Shown here: piece by piece, positions 17,384 through 27,091 of the stretch
Layout of the letters: every line of letters begins with the position of its first letter
Numbering within the stretch: the stretch's first letter is position 1
Origin: Paraburkholderia translucens
GTDB lineage: Bacteria; Pseudomonadota; Gammaproteobacteria; Burkholderiales; Burkholderiaceae
Assembly (NCBI RefSeq): GCF_020881035.1
Contig: NZ_JAJITC010000023.1
Location: 1 to 53,352, forward strand
DNA length: 53,352 bases
Direction: 5' to 3'
The notes under the pieces: generated by a model
Database searches by the model: none
Told to the model about the DNA's origin: nothing
The model's input: only the letters and a program-made list of their open reading frames with translations
Made by a program: the position numbers and the translations under genes

Positions 17384-19768
17384 GACGTTTTTCCTGATAT
17401 GCAGGTTGCAGCGCAAACCCTGACCAATGAAGACGGCCTGCTCAGCTCCGTAATGTGGATTTGCGAGCGCTACGGTTGCGGCAAGACGGCAGAGGCACTG
17501 ACCGCTGGTCTGCCGAAGAGTGGCATGCTTTCCCCGTCGCTGGCGCTCGGCGCGCTCTCGAATGCGGGCCTCACCGCGGGCCTCGTGGAGCGCCGCTTGC
17601 AACTGCTGCCGGGGCACGTGCTGCCGGTCATTTTGCTGCATCGCCGGATGGGCGGCTGCGTGTTGCTGGGTAGGCGGACGAATCCGGATAAGGAAAGCAA
17701 AAGCCGCCTGCTGTATCAGGTGATCGTGCCGGAAATCGGGCAAGAGCCCGTGGAGTACACCCAAGAGGAAATGGATGAGATCTATGCCGGCTACGCCATT
17801 CTGGTCAAGCCGACAGCCAGAGTGGAGTTGCGCGAAGAGGGCAGCGTCGAACCAGCCGGCCATTGGCTACTGGGTACCCTATGGCGCTATCGGCGCTACT
17901 ACGCAAGTGCCGCGCTTGGCGCGTTGCTCATCAATGTACTTGGCCTCGCCACCGTCTTTTTCACCATGAATGTGTACGACCGCGTAGTACCGAACCAAGC
18001 GTACGTCACGCTCTGGTCGCTCGCGGTCGGGGTTGGCATTGCAATGCTGTTCGAGGCGATCTCTCGTCATGTCCGTAGCCATTTGCTGGACGTCGCCGGC
18101 AAGAAGGCGGATCTGATCATGGGCACACTTCTATTCCGGCGAGCGCTATCCATCCGGATGGAGCACAAGCCGGCGTCGGCAGGCTCGTTCGCCAACCAGC
18201 TGCGCGAGTTCGAGTCGGTGCGAGACTTCGCGACCTCCGCGACGCTCTCAGCCATCTCCGATCTGCCGTTCGTGTTCGTTTTCGTGGGCGTGGTGTTCGC
18301 GGTCGGAGGCTCGCTGGGCTGGGTACCATTGTTGATGGTTCCGTTGATCATCGGGGCGAGTCTATTCGTGCAGTGGCCGCTTGCCCGACTCATGAAAGAG
18401 AATCTCAAGGAGGCATCGCTCAAGCAGGGCGTACTGATCGAGTCGGTTGAAGGTCTCGAAACACTCAAGGCGGTGGGTGGTGAAGGCCATATGCAAAAGC
18501 GTTGGGAGACCTTCAGCGGGATGGCGGCATCCTCGTCGATGAAGTCGCGCCAGATCTCCAGCAAGGCAATGAGCTTCATCACCTTGTTGCAGCAGTTGCA
18601 GACGGTAGTGCTGGTCGTGCTGGGCGTGTACCTGATTGGCGCAGGCGAGCTGACGCAAGGCGCACTGATCGGTACCGTGATGTTGGCCGGTCGAATCACC
18701 GCGCCGCTGGGCCAGGTGATGGGACTCGCCTTGCGCTTCCAGCAGGCGAAGGCCGCGTTGCATTCGTTGAACAGCCTGATGTCGATGCCCGTTGATCGTG
18801 ACCCATCTCGTACCTATCTGCCCAAGCCTTCGCTCTCGGGACAAATCACGCTGAAGGATGTCTGCTTCTCATACCCGGCGCCAGACATGCAATCGAATCT
18901 GTCGGTTCTGAAGGACGTCAATCTGAGCATCGGAGCTGGTGAGCGGGTTGCGATTCTGGGCCGCGTCGGTAGCGGTAAATCGACCCTCCTGCGTGTGATG
19001 GCGCGTCTTTATGGACCGGTCGGCGGTCAGATGTTCACGGACGGTCTGGATGTTGACCAGATTGACCTGGCCGACTGGCGTAAAGCCGTGGGTTATGTGG
19101 GCCAGGATGCTCGTCTTTTTCACGGTACCCTGCGCGAAAACGTGATGATCGGCCGGCCCGAAGCGACCGCTGACGAGTTTTTGCGCGTGATGCGTCTGAC
19201 CGGGCTCGACCACTTCGCCAGCCGCCATCCAAAGGGCATCAATCTTCCTATCGGAGAAGGTGGTCTGGGCATATCTGGCGGCCAGCGTCAACTGGTGTCG
19301 TTAGCTCGCAGCCTCCTTGCGCGGCCGCAGCTTCTGTTGCTCGACGAGCCGACCAGCGCGATGGACAGCCAGACGGAGGCGGTTTTCCTCGAGCACCTCG
19401 CGCGTGCAACGGTCGGACAGGCGATCGTTGTCGTAACTCATCGGCCATCCTTGTTGGCACTGGTTGACCGGATTGTCGTCGTCGAGGAGGGCAAAGTCGT
19501 GGCAGACGGTCCGAAGCAAAAGATCCTCGCCGCGCTGTCGAGCAAGGATAAAGCGGCCGGAGTGGATAAATCGCAGCCGCACGTGCAACAGCGCACTCCG
19601 CCGGGAACGGTGGCCACTAGCGCTTCCAGCTCAGCCGCTACGCCCGCGGCGCCTAAAGCCGTCACCACGGATATCAGGATTCTGGCGGCAAAAAGGGCCG
19701 CGTCAGCAGCCACTGCGGAAGCCAGTAGCGAGCACCGAGGCGCGCCGAACAAGGAGCAATCTCAATGA
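17375..19768 (+). CDS. Type I secretion ABC exporter (LapB/HlyB type)
   Basis: The protein is 797 residues, slightly longer than typical (~710-720) because of a ~75-residue Ala/Ser-rich tail. Residues ~10-135 are a C39-peptidase-like domain without the catalytic Cys motif, as in LapB/HlyB substrate-binding domains. Residues ~165-450 hold the transmembrane domain. The nucleotide-binding domain has Walker A GRVGSGKST (529-537), signature ISGGQ (633-637), Walker B LLLLDE (653-658) and H-loop H689. It would power one-step export of the repeat adhesin through the TolC-like channel. The stop overlaps the next gene's ATG by 4 bp, so the two are translationally coupled. Confidence 0.93.
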   Translation: MTQDVFPDMQVAAQTLTNEDGLLSSVMWICERYGCGKTAEALTAGLPKSGMLSPSLALGALSNAGLTAGLVERRLQLLPGHVLPVILLHRRMGGCVLLGRRTNPDKESKSRLLYQVIVPEIGQEPVEYTQEEMDEIYAGYAILVKPTARVELREEGSVEPAGHWLLGTLWRYRRYYASAALGALLINVLGLATVFFTMNVYDRVVPNQAYVTLWSLAVGVGIAMLFEAISRHVRSHLLDVAGKKADLIMGTLLFRRALSIRMEHKPASAGSFANQLREFESVRDFATSATLSAISDLPFVFVFVGVVFAVGGSLGWVPLLMVPLIIGASLFVQWPLARLMKENLKEASLKQGVLIESVEGLETLKAVGGEGHMQKRWETFSGMAASSSMKSRQISSKAMSFITLLQQLQTVVLVVLGVYLIGAGELTQGALIGTVMLAGRITAPLGQVMGLALRFQQAKAALHSLNSLMSMPVDRDPSRTYLPKPSLSGQITLKDVCFSYPAPDMQSNLSVLKDVNLSIGAGERVAILGRVGSGKSTLLRVMARLYGPVGGQMFTDGLDVDQIDLADWRKAVGYVGQDARLFHGTLRENVMIGRPEATADEFLRVMRLTGLDHFASRHPKGINLPIGEGGLGISGGQRQLVSLARSLLARPQLLLLDEPTSAMDSQTEAVFLEHLARATVGQAIVVVTHRPSLLALVDRIVVVEEGKVVADGPKQKILAALSSKDKAAGVDKSQPHVQQRTPPGTVATSASSSAATPAAPKAVTTDIRILAAKRAASAATAEASSEHRGAPNKEQSQ

Positions 19769-21009
19769 AGTTCAATATGTTTAGACGCGGCGCGAAAGAT
19801 GTCAGGCTCACCCCAGGCGACGCCGCATTTATGAGCGACATCCAGGAATCTCTGCTCTCGCAGTCGACTCCTGGCTCGATGATCATGCTTTATGTGATTC
19901 TCGCGATTCTGGCAGGCGGGCTGACCTGGGCGCATTTTGCTCGTGTGGAAGAGATGACGCACGGCGATGGAACCATCATTTCGAAGAGCCGCGAGCAGGT
20001 CATCCAGAGTCTCGAAGGCGGGATTCTCGAGCAGCTGGAAGTACGTGAAGGCGATATCGTCAAAAAGGGCCAGGTATTGGCAAAGATCGACCCAACGCGT
20101 GCAGAGACAAGCTATCGTGAAGCGTGGTCGAAATCGGTCGGCCTGAAGGCGACGATCGCTCGTTTGCGCGCCGAGGCGTACGGGCAACCACTGACGTTTG
20201 CGGACGACGTGAAAGCCGTGCCTGCGGTCGTGAAGCAGGAGACGCTCGCATACAACGCGCGACGCCGCGCACTCGACGACAGCGTAGCCGCGCTGGAAAA
20301 AAGCCACTCGCTTTCGGTCAAGGAAATTGGGCTGGCCGAGCCGCTGGCGGCCAAAGGGCTGGTGTCCGAAGTCGAACTGCTCCGCATGCGCCGTCAGGCA
20401 AACGATCTGCGCTCGCAGATCGTCGAGCGGCGCAACAAGTTTCAGGCCGATGCGAACTCGGAACTGACGAAGCTGGAACTGGAGTTGGCGCAAACCAGCG
20501 AAACCGTGGTGGGCCGCGCCGATATCCTGCAACGCACGACGGTGGTGGCACCCGTATATGGCACGGTGAAGAACGTGCGCGTCAATACGATTGGGGGGGT
20601 CATTCAGCCGGGCGAGCACATTATGGAAATCGTTCCGCTGGAAGACCAGTTACTCGTCGAGGCACGCATCAAGCCTTCAGATGTCGCATTCCTGCATCCC
20701 GGTCAACCGGCCACGGTGAAGATTACAGCCTACGACTACGGCATTTATGGCGGCCTGACCGGCAAGGTGGAGCACATCAGTCCTGACACCCTCAAAGATG
20801 ACCAGAAGGCCGCAGCGGGCCGGCCCGATGCGACCTACTACCGCGTGCTCGTGCTGACAGACTCGAGTGAGTTGCATGCTGGCGGGAAGAGCCTACCGAT
20901 TCTGCCGGGTATGGTCGCGACGGTCGACATTCGTACTGGTGAGAAAACCATTCTTGACTACCTGTTGAAGCCGATTTTCAAAGCGCGCGAGGCGTTCCGG
21001 GAGCGTTAG
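19765..21009 (+). CDS. HlyD/LapC-type membrane-fusion protein
   Basis: The protein is 414 residues. It has a cytoplasmic lead of ~37 residues, one transmembrane segment (38-58), a lipoyl-like half motif (VIQSLEGGILEQLEVREGDIVKKGQVLAKIDPT), a long helical hairpin, then the second half motif (TVVAPVYGTVKNV) and the RND-type beta-barrel region with DTLKDDQ and GMVATVDIRTGEKTILDYLLKP, the usual C-terminal signature of HlyD-family adaptors. It bridges the inner-membrane ABC exporter and the TolC-like channel in the periplasm. It overlaps the ABC gene by 4 bp. No terminator with a T-run is obvious just after it. Confidence 0.93.
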   Translation: MKFNMFRRGAKDVRLTPGDAAFMSDIQESLLSQSTPGSMIMLYVILAILAGGLTWAHFARVEEMTHGDGTIISKSREQVIQSLEGGILEQLEVREGDIVKKGQVLAKIDPTRAETSYREAWSKSVGLKATIARLRAEAYGQPLTFADDVKAVPAVVKQETLAYNARRRALDDSVAALEKSHSLSVKEIGLAEPLAAKGLVSEVELLRMRRQANDLRSQIVERRNKFQADANSELTKLELELAQTSETVVGRADILQRTTVVAPVYGTVKNVRVNTIGGVIQPGEHIMEIVPLEDQLLVEARIKPSDVAFLHPGQPATVKITAYDYGIYGGLTGKVEHISPDTLKDDQKAAAGRPDATYYRVLVLTDSSELHAGGKSLPILPGMVATVDIRTGEKTILDYLLKPIFKAREAFRER

Positions 21010-21585
21010 AAGTAATCGGGAAAATCGCACCTTTGGGACTGTTGGGGAAGATCTGCCAAACGCCTGGCATTGATCTCCCCGTGAGTTGTCCTGAGGAGGA
21101 GCGGCATGAGTGGAGTAGAGCGGTGATGCCACAACCCTGACTGGGTCAATACCTGGCAACCTAGTCCACGATACCTCTGTTGTAGTGCTTCCTTCCGCGT
21201 GCCTGTAGTTTTGTGGTCGAAATGAGGATCTCACGCAATGTTTCTGGTCAAGCGGAAAAATTCACCGACACCATGCACGGTATCGACGCGCTTTCGCAGC
21301 TCGGATCGAGATAACGATCGAATAGCAGACGTCGAAGGTTTTCCATATTGCTGTCGACAGACGGGCCTCAATCCGTTGAGCGGCATTCCGCGATCGAAGG
21401 GTCATGTCCACAACACACCAAAAACAACTGTGACCTTTGCGGCGCTGAAACATGCAGGCCTGCAATTCTCGCAGCTATCGGCAGTCCGCAATCGCCTGAT
21501 AAACCATGACTCCCGGAAGCTTCAAAATCGCTTCTCAGGTCGGAGGCCACGCGCTAGTCGGTAGAACGTGTTGTACCGCGGCAAT
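21010..21585. other. Intergenic ~575 bp marking the right edge of the accessory region
   Basis: No supported gene is present. Frames of 60-108 codons on both strands show no domain or ribosome site. Codon and base use shift toward strongly GC-rich core DNA right after this spacer. Confidence 0.5.
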
Positions 21586-22605
21586 TCATCTTGCCGCCGC
21601 GTCCGGCCGTCTCCAGCGATGAAACAGCACTGAGCCGATCCAGCACGCCATGAACGTCGCGACGATGCCGTAGCCGAGCGCGCCGAAATGTTCGTTGAAG
21701 CCCGTGAGCGCGCCCCAGACCCCGCGGTTCCAGCCGAGGCGGTCCGACAGCAGTTCCAGTGCCTCGACGCCGCCGATCACGATCGCGACGACCGCGGACA
21801 CGAGCGTGATGCTTGCGTTGTAGTACAGCTTGCGCTTCGGGTCGTCCATCGCCCAGCCGTACGCATGGACCATCAACACGTTGTCGGTCGAATCGACGAG
21901 CGTCATGCCTGCCGTGAAGAGCGCCGGAAACACGAGAATCGAATAGAGCGGCAGGCCGGTGCCCGCCTGCGACGCGGCGATCGCGAGCAGGCCGATCTCG
22001 GTCGCGGTGTCGAAGCCGAGCCCGAACAGCACGCCGACCGGGTACATGTGCCAGCTTTTCGTGATCATTCGGAACAACGGCCGCAAGGCGCGCGACAGCA
22101 GGCCGGCAGGGGCGAGCGAATCGGCGGACACTGTGCTCGCCGCGCCGTCATGGTGCGCATTCCGGTAGCGCCGCCACACATCGCGCAGGATCACGAGATT
22201 GACCGCCGCCAGCACCAGCAGGAACGTCGCCGAGACCAGCGTGCTGAGCATGCCGCCGACTTCCCTTAAGCTCTCGAAGCGCCCATGCAACGAATGCGTG
22301 GTCCATGCGATGCCGAGCGTCGCTGCGATCACGATCGTCGAATGGCCGAGCGAAAACGCGAGCCCGATGCCGACCGGTCGCTTGCCGGTTTGCATCAGCT
22401 TGCGCGTGACGGCGTCGATCGCCGCGATGTGGTCGGCGTCGACCGCATGACGCAGACCGAAACCGTATGCAAGCAGCGCGGTGCCGAGCAGCAGCGGATA
22501 GTGGCGAAACGCGATCAGCGCCCATAGCCATGCGCCGAGGTTGGCGGCGATCAGCACCGCGTAGAGGGCGACGAGGCGAGGGCGCAGCGAGGCAGTAGGC
22601 GTCAT
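21586..22605 (-). CDS. NiCoT-family nickel/cobalt permease
   Basis: The protein is 339 residues with about eight hydrophobic segments. The family signature RHAVDADHIAAID is at residues 52-64, followed by FSLGHSTIV and LGFDTATE, all typical of HoxN/NixA transporters. It imports Ni2+ and/or Co2+ across the inner membrane, often for urease, hydrogenase or cobalamin enzymes, none of which are encoded here. It is followed upstream (on its strand) by a cupin gene with a 31-bp gap, so the two may be co-transcribed. Confidence 0.93.
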   Translation of the reverse strand: MTPTASLRPRLVALYAVLIAANLGAWLWALIAFRHYPLLLGTALLAYGFGLRHAVDADHIAAIDAVTRKLMQTGKRPVGIGLAFSLGHSTIVIAATLGIAWTTHSLHGRFESLREVGGMLSTLVSATFLLVLAAVNLVILRDVWRRYRNAHHDGAASTVSADSLAPAGLLSRALRPLFRMITKSWHMYPVGVLFGLGFDTATEIGLLAIAASQAGTGLPLYSILVFPALFTAGMTLVDSTDNVLMVHAYGWAMDDPKRKLYYNASITLVSAVVAIVIGGVEALELLSDRLGWNRGVWGALTGFNEHFGALGYGIVATFMACWIGSVLFHRWRRPDAAAR

Positions 22606-22636
22606 GTGGCGCGGGCGAATGTATGGGCAGGCTATT

Positions 22637-23164
22637 TTAGTGATCGTGTGGATGCTTGTGGATCGGATCGACCCAGTAGACCGTTTCCGGCTGCTCGACC
22701 GCGTCGATGTTCAGATTGACGACGACTGCTTCGTTGTCGCTGCGCACGAGCACGCATTCTAGCGGCTCGTCGGTGCTCGCGTTGATCTCCTGATGCGGCA
22801 CATAGGGCGGCACGAAGATGAAGTCGCCGGGACCGGCCTCGGCGGTAAATTCCAGACGCTCGCCCCAGCGCATGCGCGCATGGCCGCGCACTACGTAGAT
22901 CACGCTTTCGAGCGCGCCATGATGATGCGCGCCGGTCTTGGCGTTCGGGTGGATCGTCACGGTGCCGGCCCAGATCTTCTGCGCGCCGACGCGTGCCGCG
23001 TTGATCGCCGCCGCCCGGTTCATGCCCGGCGTCTGCGCGGTGTTGGTGTCGAGCTGATCGCCGCGGACGACCTTCACGCCGTGCTCGCGCCAGTCGACCT
23101 GCGCGCCGGGCCCCATGGCCTCGTGCTCGGCCCGGTAATGCGGATGTTCGTGATCCTGGCTCAT
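22637..23164 (-). CDS. Cupin-domain protein
   Basis: The protein is 175 residues from the ATG at 23164, chosen because GGAGGAG lies just upstream. The longer frame adds unlikely residues. It shows a single conserved beta-barrel with metal-binding motif 1 as TGAHHHGALESVIYVVRG and motif 2 around GDFIFVPPYVPHQEIN. The His-rich C-terminus (HKHPHDH) may bind metal, which fits the adjacent Ni/Co permease. The exact reaction or role is unknown; small cupins of this type are often annotated only as cupin-domain proteins. Confidence 0.85.
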   Translation of the reverse strand: MSQDHEHPHYRAEHEAMGPGAQVDWREHGVKVVRGDQLDTNTAQTPGMNRAAAINAARVGAQKIWAGTVTIHPNAKTGAHHHGALESVIYVVRGHARMRWGERLEFTAEAGPGDFIFVPPYVPHQEINASTDEPLECVLVRSDNEAVVVNLNIDAVEQPETVYWVDPIHKHPHDH

Positions 23165-23303
23165 CGAGTCTCCTCCTCGGCTTGCGTGCCGCGTTCGAGT
23201 CGTACGCTTCGGTCTTACGAATGAGGGGCGCGCCATATCGATGATCGACATTCTGGCACGTTCAAAAAACGGCTGCGCGCCATGAGGACGCGAACGGCGC
23301 CGC

Positions 23304-23336
23304 GAAAAAAAAGCCCGCTCACCGGGAGCGGGCTTC
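23304..23336 (-). terminator. Intrinsic terminator of fusA
   Basis: Arms aagcccgctc (23311-23320) and gagcgggctt (23326-23335) form a 10-bp stem. On the minus strand eight T residues follow. Confidence 0.9.
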
Positions 23337-23368
23337 AAATCGTTGCCCTCGATGCCGCCGCTTCAGCG

Positions 23369-25477
23369 TCATTGCTTCTTGGCGTTGATCACGGCCTCGG
23401 CGACGTTGCCCGGCGTTTCAGCGTAGTGCTTGAACTCCATCGTATAGGTGGCGCGGCCCTGGGTGGCCGAGCGCAGCGACGTCGAGTAGCCGAACATCTC
23501 GGCGAGCGGCACTTCCGCGCGCACCAGCTTGCCGCCGCCGCCCGCGATGTCTTCCATGCCCTGCACCATGCCGCGCCGGCTCGACAGGTCACCCATCACG
23601 TTGCCCATGAAGTCCTCGGGCGTTTCCACCTCGACGGCCATCATCGGTTCGAGCAGCACCGGTCTCGCTTTGCGCATCGCGTCCTTGAAGGCCATCGAGC
23701 CGGCCATGCGGAACGCGTTTTCGTTCGAGTCGACGTCGTGGTACGAACCGAAGGTCAGCGTGACCTTCACGTCGACGACCGGGTAGCCTGCAAGCACGCC
23801 GGCCTTCAGCGTTTCCTGGATGCCCTTGTCGACGGCCGGGATGAACTCGCGTGGAATCACGCCGCCCTTGATCGCGTCGACGAACTCGTAGCCCTTGCCC
23901 TGTTCGCTCGGCTCCAGCGTGATGACTGCGTGACCGTACTGCCCGCGGCCGCCCGACTGCTTGACGAACTTGCCTTCGACGTCCTCGACCTTGTTGCGCA
24001 CGGTTTCGCGATACGCGACCTGCGGCTTGCCGACGGTCGCTTCCACGCCGAACTCCCGCTTCATCCGGTCGACCAGGATTTCGAGGTGCAGCTCGCCCAT
24101 GCCGGAGATGATCGTCTGTCCGGATTCCTCATCGGTTTGCACGCGGAACGACGGGTCTTCCTGCGCGAGACGGTTCAGCGCAATGCCCATTTTTTCCTGG
24201 TCGGCCTTGGTCTTCGGCTCGACGGCCTGCGAGATCACCGGGTCAGGGAAGATCATCTTTTCGAGGATGATCACATGGTTAGGATCGCAGAGCGTGTCGC
24301 CGGTGGTCGCTTCCTTCAGGCCGACGGCCGCGGCGATGTCGCCCGCGTAGACCTCCTTGATTTCCTTGCGCTCGTTCGCATGCATCTGCAGGATGCGGCC
24401 GAGGCGCTCCTTCTTTTCCTTGACCGCGTTGTAGACCGTGTCGCCCGAATTGACCACGCCCGAATACACGCGGAAGAAGATCAGCTGGCCGACGAACGGG
24501 TCGGTCATGATCTTGAAGGCGAGCGCCGAGAACGGATCCTCGTCGTTCGGATGACGCTCGATCTCCTTGTCGTGCTCGTCGTGACCGGTGATCGCGGGCA
24601 CGTCGACGGGCGACGGCAGATAGTCGATCACCGCGTCGAGCATCGCCTGCACGCCCTTGTTCTTGAACGCGCTGCCGCACAGCATCGGCACGATCTCGTT
24701 GGCGATCGTGCGCGCGCGGATGCCGTGCTTGATTTCTTCTTCGGTCAGGTGGTGCTCGCCGCCCAGGTACTTTTCGAGCAGCGCCTCGTTCGCCTCGGCG
24801 GCGGCCTCGACCATCTTGTCGTGCCATTCCTGAGCGGTGGCCGCGAGCTCAGCAGGAATGTCCCGGTACTCGAACTTGATGCCCTGGCTGTCGTCGTCCC
24901 AGTAGATCGCCTTCATTTTCACGAGGTCGACCACGCCCTGAAAGTGCTCTTCCGCGCCGATCGGAATCTGGATCGGCACGGCGACGCCCTTCAGGCGATC
25001 GCCGATCTGCCGCTGCACGCGGAAGAAGTCGGCGCCGACGCGGTCCATCTTGTTGACGAACGCGATGCGCGGCACCTTGTACTTGTTCGCCTGGCGCCAC
25101 ACGGTTTCCGATTGCGGCTGCACGCCGCCGACCGAGTCGTACACCATGCACGCGCCGTCGAGCACGCGCATCGAGCGCTCGACTTCGATCGTGAAGTCGA
25201 CGTGCCCGGGGGTGTCGATGATGTTGATCCGATGCTCGGGATAGTTGCCGGCCATGCCTTTCCAGAACGCCGTGGTGGCCGCCGACGTGATCGTGATGCC
25301 GCGCTCCTGCTCCTGTTCCATCCAGTCCATCGTCGCCGCACCGTCGTGAACCTCGCCGATCTTGTGGGTCACGCCGGTGTAGAACAGGATCCGTTCGGTG
25401 GTGGTGGTTTTGCCGGCATCGATGTGAGCGCTGATGCCGATATTCCGGTAGCGCTCGATGGGAGTCTTGCGGGGCAC
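23369..25477 (-). CDS. fusA: Elongation factor G (copy outside the str operon)
   Basis: The protein is 702 residues, starting at GTG (25477) with an AGGAG ribosome site. The ATG 36 bp upstream would add a non-family extension. GTPase motifs are intact: AHIDAGKTT (17-25), DTPGH, NKMD, then EF-G domains II-V, ending in AEAVINAKKQ. It translocates tRNA-mRNA on the ribosome. The neighbours are a cupin gene and a DUF192 gene rather than rpsL/rpsG/tuf, so this should be the second fusA known in many Burkholderiaceae. Its sequence looks fully functional. A strong terminator follows. Confidence 0.95.
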   Translation of the reverse strand: MPRKTPIERYRNIGISAHIDAGKTTTTERILFYTGVTHKIGEVHDGAATMDWMEQEQERGITITSAATTAFWKGMAGNYPEHRINIIDTPGHVDFTIEVERSMRVLDGACMVYDSVGGVQPQSETVWRQANKYKVPRIAFVNKMDRVGADFFRVQRQIGDRLKGVAVPIQIPIGAEEHFQGVVDLVKMKAIYWDDDSQGIKFEYRDIPAELAATAQEWHDKMVEAAAEANEALLEKYLGGEHHLTEEEIKHGIRARTIANEIVPMLCGSAFKNKGVQAMLDAVIDYLPSPVDVPAITGHDEHDKEIERHPNDEDPFSALAFKIMTDPFVGQLIFFRVYSGVVNSGDTVYNAVKEKKERLGRILQMHANERKEIKEVYAGDIAAAVGLKEATTGDTLCDPNHVIILEKMIFPDPVISQAVEPKTKADQEKMGIALNRLAQEDPSFRVQTDEESGQTIISGMGELHLEILVDRMKREFGVEATVGKPQVAYRETVRNKVEDVEGKFVKQSGGRGQYGHAVITLEPSEQGKGYEFVDAIKGGVIPREFIPAVDKGIQETLKAGVLAGYPVVDVKVTLTFGSYHDVDSNENAFRMAGSMAFKDAMRKARPVLLEPMMAVEVETPEDFMGNVMGDLSSRRGMVQGMEDIAGGGGKLVRAEVPLAEMFGYSTSLRSATQGRATYTMEFKHYAETPGNVAEAVINAKKQ

Positions 25478-25648
25478 GTTGAATCTCCTTGTAATGGCGC
25501 GCCTGAAACGCATGCCGGGCGGCCGCGTGGGCCGCCCGGGGAGTCGGGGTGCTGCTTTGTCGCGAATACAAGGATAGCGCGTCGATTGGTCTTTTGCATG
25601 AATCCTGCCAGCCGGCGCGGAGGCTGGCCGCGCGGGGCTGCACGGGCG

Positions 25649-25688
25649 AAAAAAAGCCGGCGCCTCGAGCTGAGGCGCCGGCTTTTTC
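25649..25688 (-). terminator. Near-symmetric terminator after the DUF192 gene
   Basis: Perfect 13-bp arms aagccggcgcctc (25654-25666) and gaggcgccggctt (25672-25684) are flanked by A-runs on the left and T-runs on the right. It can therefore work on both strands; the gene it serves is on the minus strand. Confidence 0.9.
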
Positions 25689-25749
25689 GGGACGGCGCGG
25701 CGGGGCGGACGAACCGCTCAGGCGGCCGGAGAGCCCGGCGGCGAGCCGT

Positions 25750-26265
25750 TTACTGCGTGATACCCGGCACTGGCGGCAAACCCTGAATCTGCATCCCCGG
25801 CTTGATGCCCTTCGCCGAGAACCAGCCCTTGGGCATTTCCAGCGCGAACACGCCGTTGTGCGTCGGGCAGTGGTTGTTGGTGGTCTCGGCCTGCATCTCG
25901 GCGATGTCGGTGATCGTGCCGTCGGCGCGCATGAACGCGATCGACAGCGGGATTAGCGTGTTCTTCATCCAGAAGCAGTGGCCGGCGTTCTCGTTGAACA
26001 CGAACAGCATGCCTTCGTTCGGCGCGAGCTTCGTGCGATACATCAAGCCCTGCTCGCGGTCCGCATCGTTGGCGGCGACGGCCGCGTCGATCACGAACAT
26101 GCCCGCGGTCAGCCTGACGCGCGGAAAGTCGCCCGGCTGCTTGGCGCCCGGCGGCATCTGCTGCGCCTGGGCGGGGGCGGTTGTGGCGGCGAACGAGAGC
26201 GCCGCGAGCGGCAGTGCAACGGCAACGGCGAAGCGCGCCAACAACGAGCGCATGATAAATCGCAC
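25750..26265 (-). CDS. DUF192-family exported protein
   Basis: The protein is 171 residues from a GTG at 26265 with AAGGAG seven bases upstream. It has a signal peptide of ~35 residues ending near APAQAQ. The DUF192 domain is recognisable: REQGLMYRTKLAPNEGMLFVF, HCFWMKNTLIPLSIAFM and GVFALEMPKGWFSAKGIKPG. The family's biochemical role is not established. It is monocistronic, with terminators on both sides. Confidence 0.88.
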   Translation of the reverse strand: MRFIMRSLLARFAVAVALPLAALSFAATTAPAQAQQMPPGAKQPGDFPRVRLTAGMFVIDAAVAANDADREQGLMYRTKLAPNEGMLFVFNENAGHCFWMKNTLIPLSIAFMRADGTITDIAEMQAETTNNHCPTHNGVFALEMPKGWFSAKGIKPGMQIQGLPPVPGITQ

Positions 26266-26317
26266 GGCAAGACTCCTTGCTGAAATGAACTCGCGCATGT
26301 TACGCGAGCGCGTCAAA

Positions 26318-26355
26318 AACAAAAAGGCAGATCGCCTTGCGGTGATCTGCCTTAC
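26318..26355 (-). terminator. Intrinsic terminator of the small secreted-protein gene
   Basis: Stem aaggcagatc (26324-26333) / gatctgcctt (26344-26353) is followed on the minus strand by a T-rich tract (complement of aaaaacaaaaa). Confidence 0.85.
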
Positions 26356-26409
26356 AACGCCGTAAGAACGGCAATGAAGCTAGTTCTTGACTGCGTTCTT
26401 ACAAGCAAC

Positions 26410-26595
26410 TTACTCCGAAGCTGCCGAAGCTGCAGCAGCTGCTGCTGCCTTCTTGTGCGACTTCTTGTGAGCGTGCTTGGTGGTCTTCTTTGCTGCTGCT
26501 GCCGGAGCTGCCGAAGCTGCTTCCGGTGCCGATGCTTGTGCGAATGCTGCCGTTGCGAAGAGGCCAGCGACCAGAGCGGCGATCAGTTTGTTCAT
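26410..26595 (-). CDS. Small exported Ala/Lys/His-rich protein
   Basis: The protein is 61 residues. It starts with a clear signal peptide (MNKLIAALVAGLFATAAFAQ, cleavage after AFA). The mature part is an Ala/Pro/Glu stretch, then a basic block with KKTTKHAHKKSHKK, then poly-Ala. There is no Cys and no fold signature. The composition resembles acid-shock (Asr-like) or other low-complexity periplasmic proteins of proteobacteria; the function is unknown. It has a GAGG ribosome site and its own terminator, so it is likely a well-expressed single gene. Confidence 0.8.
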   Translation of the reverse strand: MNKLIAALVAGLFATAAFAQASAPEAASAAPAAAAKKTTKHAHKKSHKKAAAAAAASAASE

Positions 26596-27091
26596 TTTGT
26601 GAATCCTCAGCTTGAGTTAATTAACCAAATGACCCGGCTTATGTAGAGTCAGGTCGGTAAACGTGCCATCCACCTTTCGGTTGACAGCCGCATCGAACAA
26701 AATTTTCGACGCGTCTGCTAGCGCTCGGACTTTCGTACTCGCCGCGCAAAGCGGCGTATGCAAAGGTCTTTAAGGCTGAATGCCGGATAGCTTCGGCGGC
26801 ATCTGCGTCGAATAACGCGTGGAGTCGTGCGGCGGTTGACGTGAAGCGAGCGGAAATTTTTCGCGTGGTGAACAGCGGCCAAACTTCATTGCGAAGGCTT
26901 GCGTGAGCCAATATGTTTCACGCCGTCCGGGCCCACGTTTCACGCATTATTTTGCTTGACGCTACAACGAGTTAGCGCTGATTGTCACAAACATGAAACG
27001 TGCATGTGAGTGATCACGCGAACGCACGTTCGCGTGTGCGCGAGGCGGCCAAGCCATGCTGTGGCCGGCACACGCAATCGTCAAATAGCGT
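26596..27091. other. Intergenic ~500 bp upstream of the small secreted-protein gene
   Basis: No gene is supported. The stretch next to 26600-26635 is AT-rich (ttaattaacc) and may hold the promoter of the minus-strand gene. Confidence 0.5.

Noticed and set aside
21238..21564. 108-codon plus-strand frame after the HlyD gene
   Set aside because: No ribosome site, no domain, and residue use looks random.
23282..25786. 834-codon plus-strand frame opposite fusA
   Set aside because: Antisense shadow of fusA; composition rich in Arg, His, Asp and Val, as expected from the reverse of a GC-rich gene.
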